Assembly: GCA_050014395.1 (NCBI GenBank) | Contig: JBEKDK010000019.1 | Location: forward strand, 10,972-74,971 | Direction of reading: 5' to 3' | DNA: 64,000 bases | Source: DASPOJ01 sp050014395 | GTDB lineage: Bacteria > Acidobacteriota > Terriglobia > Acidiferrales > UBA7541 | In this document: positions 58,125 through 64,000 of the stretch, in pieces | Layout: each line of letters starts with the position of its first letter | Numbering within the stretch: the stretch's first letter is position 1 | Notes under the pieces: generated by a model | What the model saw: the letters and a program-made list of their open reading frames with translations, nothing else | Database searches by the model: none | Told to the model about the DNA's origin: nothing | Program-made: the position numbers and the translations under genes

Positions 58125-61100
58125 TTAGAATTCAAACCGGAAGCCCGTCTGCAACTGCCGCGCGCCGTCCAGCACGGTGGAGGTTGTCGATGGCGTCTGG
58201 AACGCTGAAAAAGGAAGGATGTTCGTTCCCGACACCGTATAGGCTTCCGTGTTCACACCCTGAAGGATGCGGCTGTTGAACAGGTTGAACGCCTCGGCGC
58301 GGAACGCGAGCTTGTAGCGTTCGTGGATCGTGAAATCCCGTTCCAGCCGTAGATCGATGTTGACCCATGCCGGCAATCTGTAGGAATTGCGCGGCAGCCA
58401 GGTCGCACGTCCGCCGGTCGCGCTGGCGTTGGTGCTCACGACACCGCCCGACAATCCGCCGTCGATACCGCCGGTCACCGTCGATGTCCCAATCATGGCA
58501 CTGTACGGAAGGCCCGAGACAGCCGTGACAATGCTGCCAACCACCCAACCGTTCAGAACCTGGCGGGCGAACATGTTGGATCCATGGACGTAGTTCGGAC
58601 TCCAATCGAGGCTCCCGACAAAGCGATGGCGTTGGTCCAGATCGGAATAGGAGTAATCTTCATTGAGGTTGTACGGATCGCTCACGCCGTCCGTTCCGAA
58701 AAAGGTTCCGTTCGAGCCCGAAACCTCTCCGTCGTCCAGCGCCTTGCTGTAGGTGTAATTCACTAGCAGCTCAAAGCTGTGGCTCACCGGCTTGCGGACC
58801 GTAATTACAAGCCCGTTGTACCAGGAGTTGACCGTGCTGTATTGGTTTAGGATGATGCCCGTTGTCGGGTCCAGCCGGGCGGTGTAGAAAGGCACCGTGT
58901 AGCTCATTAACGTGCCACCAGTTGATGTCTCGATGTTGAACGTCTTGTTCGAAGTGCTCGGCGCGACGTTGGCATCATAGCTCGAAGGAAGATGCAAGCC
59001 TCGGGTCACCAGGTAGGTGGCCGAGATCGCGATGTTCCCCGGGAATTGATGCTCCAGAGTCACTTCGCCCTCATCGGCGCGCGGATTGACAAAATTCGGA
59101 TTCATCCCATGGACCGCCTGCGATAGAGTCGGAATGTCCCCGCCAGCGAGCGAGGGGCAGGTCGGAGACGCGCCGGGTGTAGACGTGGTTGTGCAGATCG
59201 CAACCGGTGTGACGGCCCCAGAAAAGGGCGCCCCAAGCGCCGGCCCCGGCGGAACGAAGTACACGTCTGGGAACGTCGGCGCGCACGCCGCATCGAGTAA
59301 GTTGGTGTTCGTCGGCGAACAGCCGGAGAATGTTTGCTGGTAGATACCGTTTTCTACGCGCAACGCGTAATACGTGCTGTTAGACGTCTTGGCGTAGAAG
59401 ATGCCGTATCCGACTCGCAGCACCGTGTTCTTGGCGAAATTCCACGCCATGCCGATGCGTGGAGCGATGTCTCCCTTGTCGATGTTCAACGTCGAAGTGT
59501 CCAAGGCCAGCAGCGGAGCAGAGGCGCCGGCCGGATTGTTGGTAGCGTTGTTCGGGCGCGCGGGCTCGGGAACATGCTGGATGTCGTAGCGCAAACCCAA
59601 GTTGAACGTCAGGTTCGGGCGTACCTTCCAGGTGTCCTCGACGTAGGCGCCAAAATCGTTGTCGTAGAAGTCGTCTTCTCCAACGTGCGTAAGCGGGTCC
59701 TCCACCTGGGTGAAGGTGGAATAGTGCTTACCGGTCAAGCTATAGCATGTAGAGGCGGTGGGAGTGGCCGGAACAGGCGTCGTGGGCACGCACGTCGTGA
59801 ACGGGGATAGGTCGGAATTGCCTGTGGCAACCGAATAGGTGTCTCCGAGATTCACGTTGTACAAGTCTGCCACCCAGCCGCAGAATGTCTTCTGCACGCT
59901 GCTCGCCAAGCAGGGGGCTCCGATTGAGGTGGGCAGCGCCGGGGAGCTGTAACTGTAATTCCCGTCGCCCTGGAAAAGATTCACGAGTAACTCGTGAATC
60001 AGGTTCACGTCAACACCGAGTTTTATGCTGTGCTCGCCCTTCTGAATCGTGAAATCGTCGGACATCTCATAGCGATGCTCGTCCGGGAAAGCCGGGCGCG
60101 GCAGGGCGGACGTCTCACCGTACGTCACGATGCTCGACAAAGACGTGAAGGGGCCGGGAGCATTCGCTAGATCGTACTCATAGTCTTTGCCCCACTGGAA
60201 GCGGACGTCGTTGACTTTGTTTCCTCCGAACGTCGAAGTCCAGTTGCCGATCACGAATCGCTCGTGCGTCGCGCCGTACCCATTGACGGTTACGCCGGCG
60301 TTCGACACCGTGGCCGACGTGTTATAGCCGTCCGGTTCGGCCCAATCTTGGATGTTTACAACCGCGCTCAGGTGATTGGCCGGGCTGAATTGATAGTCGA
60401 GCTTTCCGAACCCGACGTTCTGTTTCAGGTCCCGCGGAAAAGCGCCAATCAGATCGCTGGTAATGAAACCCTGCGCCGCCGTGCATTGAGCCGAAGTCAC
60501 TTGCAGGGGACACGCGAAAGAACTGATCGACCCCGCGGTTGTCGTATAAAGGATCGGGTTGACCTTCCGGAACCCGTCAAAGGTCCCGAAGAAAAAGAGT
60601 TTGTCCTTAATGATCGGCGCTCCGATGCTCCCGCCGAACTGCTGTTGCTGGTGGACCGTCTGCGTCGGCGCCTGATTGTTCGCGGCAAAACTGGCCTTCG
60701 CAGCCGGGTCCAGCGCGTTCAAGCTCGGATAGCGCAAATTGTAAAAAAGATCGCCATGTAATTCGTTCGTGCCGGACTTCGTCACGGCGTTCACCACGCC
60801 GCCGGCTGCTTGCCCGTATTCCGCGCTGTAGTTGCTGTTGTTGACTTGGAATTCCTGAATCGAATCGGCGCTGTAGACGTACGCCACGATAATGGCGCGG
60901 CCGCGCGCTTCGGAGAAAAACGCTTGGGTGTTGTTCGCGCCGTCCACCGAGTTCCCGTTGTAAAGGCCGGAAATTCCGCGGAAGCTGGATAGTCCGCTGG
61001 TACCGTCGGTCGTGACCGCTGGGGTGAGCAAAACGAAATCCTCCCAGCGCCGACCGTTAATGGGCAACCCCGCGACGAGGTTCTCGCTCACGGTCTGCGC

Positions 61101-61532
61101 CGACGCCGTCTTCTGCGTTTCGATCAGCGGCGTTACGCCGGTAACTGTGATGGTCGCTTGCGTCGATACAAGCGGGAGAGACGCGTCGACCGTCAGCCGG
61201 GTGCCGACTTGCACCAAAATGTCCTTGTGGGTGTACACGGCGAACCCGCCCTTGGTAACCGTGACGGAGTAGTGGCCGGGCTGCAACGCAGTAGCTGAAT
61301 AGAAGCCGTCGTCATTCGTTGTGACGTCGTGAGAAATCCCCGTGTCGGTATTCAGCACACTGACCGCGGCATTCGGAATCGCGGCGCCGGATGGATCGGT
61401 CACCGTGCCGATGATGGCGCCCGTGCTTGAGGATTGCGCCCCTGCCGTTGTGGCTATAGCGCACGCCAGGACCAGCGCGGCGCAGATAACGAAGACACCA
61501 CTAACTATCGCTTTTACGCGTTCTAGATTCAC
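58125..61532 (-). CDS. TonB-dependent receptor, Oar-like, second copy
   Basis: 1135 residues from the GTG at 61532, preceded by AGGGGGGAAAT. Signal peptide to about AGAQSS, then the carboxypeptidase-regulatory-like domain (GAIIGTVTDPSGAAIPNAAVSVLNTD), a plug with GTNELHGDLFYNLRYPSLNALDP, and a barrel ending in phenylalanine (LQTGFRFEF). The layout equals that of the receptor at 49695, but sequence identity in the barrel is low, so the substrates probably differ. The gene is divergent from the 23S rRNA leader at 61.8 kb. It is likely served by the TonB protein at 55072. Confidence 0.93.
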   Translation of the reverse strand: MNLERVKAIVSGVFVICAALVLACAIATTAGAQSSSTGAIIGTVTDPSGAAIPNAAVSVLNTDTGISHDVTTNDDGFYSATALQPGHYSVTVTKGGFAVYTHKDILVQVGTRLTVDASLPLVSTQATITVTGVTPLIETQKTASAQTVSENLVAGLPINGRRWEDFVLLTPAVTTDGTSGLSSFRGISGLYNGNSVDGANNTQAFFSEARGRAIIVAYVYSADSIQEFQVNNSNYSAEYGQAAGGVVNAVTKSGTNELHGDLFYNLRYPSLNALDPAAKASFAANNQAPTQTVHQQQQFGGSIGAPIIKDKLFFFGTFDGFRKVNPILYTTTAGSISSFACPLQVTSAQCTAAQGFITSDLIGAFPRDLKQNVGFGKLDYQFSPANHLSAVVNIQDWAEPDGYNTSATVSNAGVTVNGYGATHERFVIGNWTSTFGGNKVNDVRFQWGKDYEYDLANAPGPFTSLSSIVTYGETSALPRPAFPDEHRYEMSDDFTIQKGEHSIKLGVDVNLIHELLVNLFQGDGNYSYSSPALPTSIGAPCLASSVQKTFCGWVADLYNVNLGDTYSVATGNSDLSPFTTCVPTTPVPATPTASTCYSLTGKHYSTFTQVEDPLTHVGEDDFYDNDFGAYVEDTWKVRPNLTFNLGLRYDIQHVPEPARPNNATNNPAGASAPLLALDTSTLNIDKGDIAPRIGMAWNFAKNTVLRVGYGIFYAKTSNSTYYALRVENGIYQQTFSGCSPTNTNLLDAACAPTFPDVYFVPPGPALGAPFSGAVTPVAICTTTSTPGASPTCPSLAGGDIPTLSQAVHGMNPNFVNPRADEGEVTLEHQFPGNIAISATYLVTRGLHLPSSYDANVAPSTSNKTFNIETSTGGTLMSYTVPFYTARLDPTTGIILNQYSTVNSWYNGLVITVRKPVSHSFELLVNYTYSKALDDGEVSGSNGTFFGTDGVSDPYNLNEDYSYSDLDQRHRFVGSLDWSPNYVHGSNMFARQVLNGWVVGSIVTAVSGLPYSAMIGTSTVTGGIDGGLSGGVVSTNASATGGRATWLPRNSYRLPAWVNIDLRLERDFTIHERYKLAFRAEAFNLFNSRILQGVNTEAYTVSGTNILPFSAFQTPSTTSTVLDGARQLQTGFRFEF

Positions 61533-61783
61533 ATTTCCCCCCTGAGATGCAATTTCGCTTCAAAAACACTACCCCACGCGCCCCGTTACGGGAAACGCAA
61601 AATCACGATTCACCTTGTCGGAATGTTGAATCCTACCGTGCGTGGCCCCACCCCTGGGACCGGCGCTCAACTGTTCTGCCGGAATCGGCTGGCTTTGTCA
61701 AGACCCGCAATCTGCGATCTGGCCGGCCTGAGGAAAACGTGAGGATTTCCGGGGGCACGGCGAAAAACCATCCGATTCTCGAC

Positions 61784-61811
61784 TTGACGCTAGCAAAAAT
61801 ACTGCTATACT
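61784..61811 (+). promoter_or_regulatory. strong sigma-70-type promoter
   Basis: TTGACG (61784-61789) and TATACT (61806-61811) with a 16-base spacer that is A/T-rich. It is the best promoter seen in the window and points towards the 23S gene. Transcription would start near 61818. Confidence 0.75.
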
Positions 61812-61817
61812 TCCTTG

Positions 61818-62010
61818 TTGGCCGGAGAGTCTCGGCCAAACGGGTCTCGATCAGGGTGGTAACCTTCAGGCTTTCGGGTCCCGCAATAGACTCGGAGTGA
61901 GGTCGGTTACGAATACCGGATAAAAAGTTAGTCGAGCATCGTGCGAATCCGTCCCGACGGAAGTACGTACAAAGGGACGGACTGGCCCGGCGCTCGACGC
62001 CGGGTTTTTT
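61818..62010 (+). ncRNA. structured RNA candidate, unknown family
   Basis: Between the promoter and an intrinsic terminator is a stretch of about 190 bases with no open frame and a dense set of hairpins: TTGGCCG/CGGCCAA near the start, GTAACC/GGTTAC enclosing the middle, a T-loop-like CGGT-TACGAAT-ACCG, and CCGTCCC/GGGACGG just before the terminator hairpin. It could be a stand-alone small RNA or an attenuator-type leader of the 23S transcript. It does not match tRNA, SRP RNA, tmRNA, 6S or any riboswitch I know. Confidence 0.45.
61986..62010 (+). terminator. intrinsic terminator upstream of 23S
   Basis: CCCGGCG (61986-61992), loop CTCGA, CGCCGGG (61998-62004), then six T's. It lies between the strong promoter and boxA/23S, so transcription must either stop here, giving a small RNA, or read through. 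Confidence 0.85.
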
Positions 62011-62061
62011 GTTGTCTGGAGCCTGCCGTGAGGCACGCTCGTAAAACAGCAAGAGATTAAA

Positions 62062-62096
62062 GCTTCGCCAGGCGCGAAGCATAGGTTCTTTGACAA
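62062..62096 (+). promoter_or_regulatory. hairpin and boxA-like antitermination site
   Basis: A 7-bp hairpin (GCTTCGC/GCGAAGC, 62062-62080) is followed by GGTTCTTTGACAA (62084-62096), a boxA-type sequence as found in 16S-23S spacers, where Nus factors load to prevent early termination. About 280 bases separate it from the 23S start; that stretch should be the precursor stem region. Confidence 0.7.
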
Positions 62097-62378
62097 CTGA
62101 ATAGCTGGCTTGGCATGCTCGAGCGCGCCTTCGCACGAAGGTGTGTTCGCTGCGTGTCAGCCGCAAATTTGTACGAGTAGAGCGAATTGTGGAAAGGCGA
62201 GCTTGCTCGACGCGACGGCGTGCGGATGTGCCCGGTTGCAATCTGGCTGGGGTCATACGCATGGCACTCTGAAGAACGTTTTGGGAGGGCTGCAAGACCC
62301 TTCCGGACCACGTTTACCAGGGATCCGATTCTCACTGAGCGATCAGACATGAATCGGGACGTGTGGGGTAAGTTTTAT

Positions 62379-64000
<1,622 letters not shown>

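Noticed and set aside
61853..61865. Resemblance to a T-box motif (AGGGTGGTAACC)
   Set aside because: No specifier stem, no matching antiterminator partner and no aminoacyl or amino-acid gene downstream.
62012..62030. Resemblance to a cobalamin riboswitch B12 box (GTCTGGAGCCTGCC)
   Set aside because: None of the other conserved parts of the riboswitch is present, and it lies after the terminator.

Overview
The window is a GC-rich bacterial chromosome segment with dense, short-spaced genes. It most likely comes from the phylum Acidobacteriota. The basis is the combination of large Oar-type TonB-dependent receptors with an N-terminal carboxypeptidase-regulatory-like domain, several multiheme cytochromes, and GC-rich palindromic intergenic repeats. 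This placement is inference; the partial 23S rRNA at the right end could settle it.

Layout. (1) 1-8.6 kb: housekeeping and miscellaneous genes (HNH protein, fumarylacetoacetate-hydrolase family enzyme, small transaldolase, SurA-like lipoprotein, ribosomal protein L28, an alpha/beta hydrolase, a tandem universal stress protein). (2) 8.8-22.3 kb: an electron-transfer region. A Crp/Fnr regulator precedes a decaheme MtrA/DmsE-type cytochrome, an MtrB/PioB-type outer-membrane barrel and a small cytochrome c. Next come a Rieske/cytochrome b/nonaheme cytochrome operon on the opposite strand, a second small cytochrome c, a NapC/NirT-type membrane cytochrome, and a 13-heme cytochrome fused to a b-type membrane domain. 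Together these could carry electrons between the quinone pool and the cell exterior. Pairs of CRP-like operators (GTGA-N6-TCAC), 22 bp apart, precede the stress protein gene, a zinc-ribbon gene and the decaheme gene. (3) 22.4-25.6 kb: aldo/keto reductase, tRNA-Ala(TGC), AlkD-like and Fpg-like DNA repair genes. (4) 25.8-34.5 kb: a surface-structure locus with six small secreted proteins (three of them tandem copies), a decayed copy, a periplasmic chaperone-like protein, an outer-membrane usher-like barrel whose signal peptide lies in another frame, and a DegP-like protease. (5) 34.5-49.5 kb: a compact purine-degradation operon with 8-oxoguanine deaminase, a three-subunit xanthine dehydrogenase-type enzyme, YgeY, YgfK, YgeW, carbamate kinase, SsnA and two PLP enzymes. 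(6) 49.6-61.5 kb: two TonB-dependent receptors flanking a small barrel protein, a TonB protein and an M48 protease. (7) 61.8-64 kb: a strong promoter, a structured RNA candidate ending in an intrinsic terminator, boxA, and the first part of a 23S rRNA gene that has no 16S rRNA gene in front of it.

The most notable points are the purine operon with a YgfK that lacks its flavin/NAD(P) module and ends in an unassigned PLP enzyme; the MtrAB-type conduit with its own regulator and paired operators; the divergent chaperone/usher-like locus; and the 23S gene detached from 16S with an unexplained RNA in its leader. All assignments rest on reading the sequence and on recalled family motifs. No database search was run.
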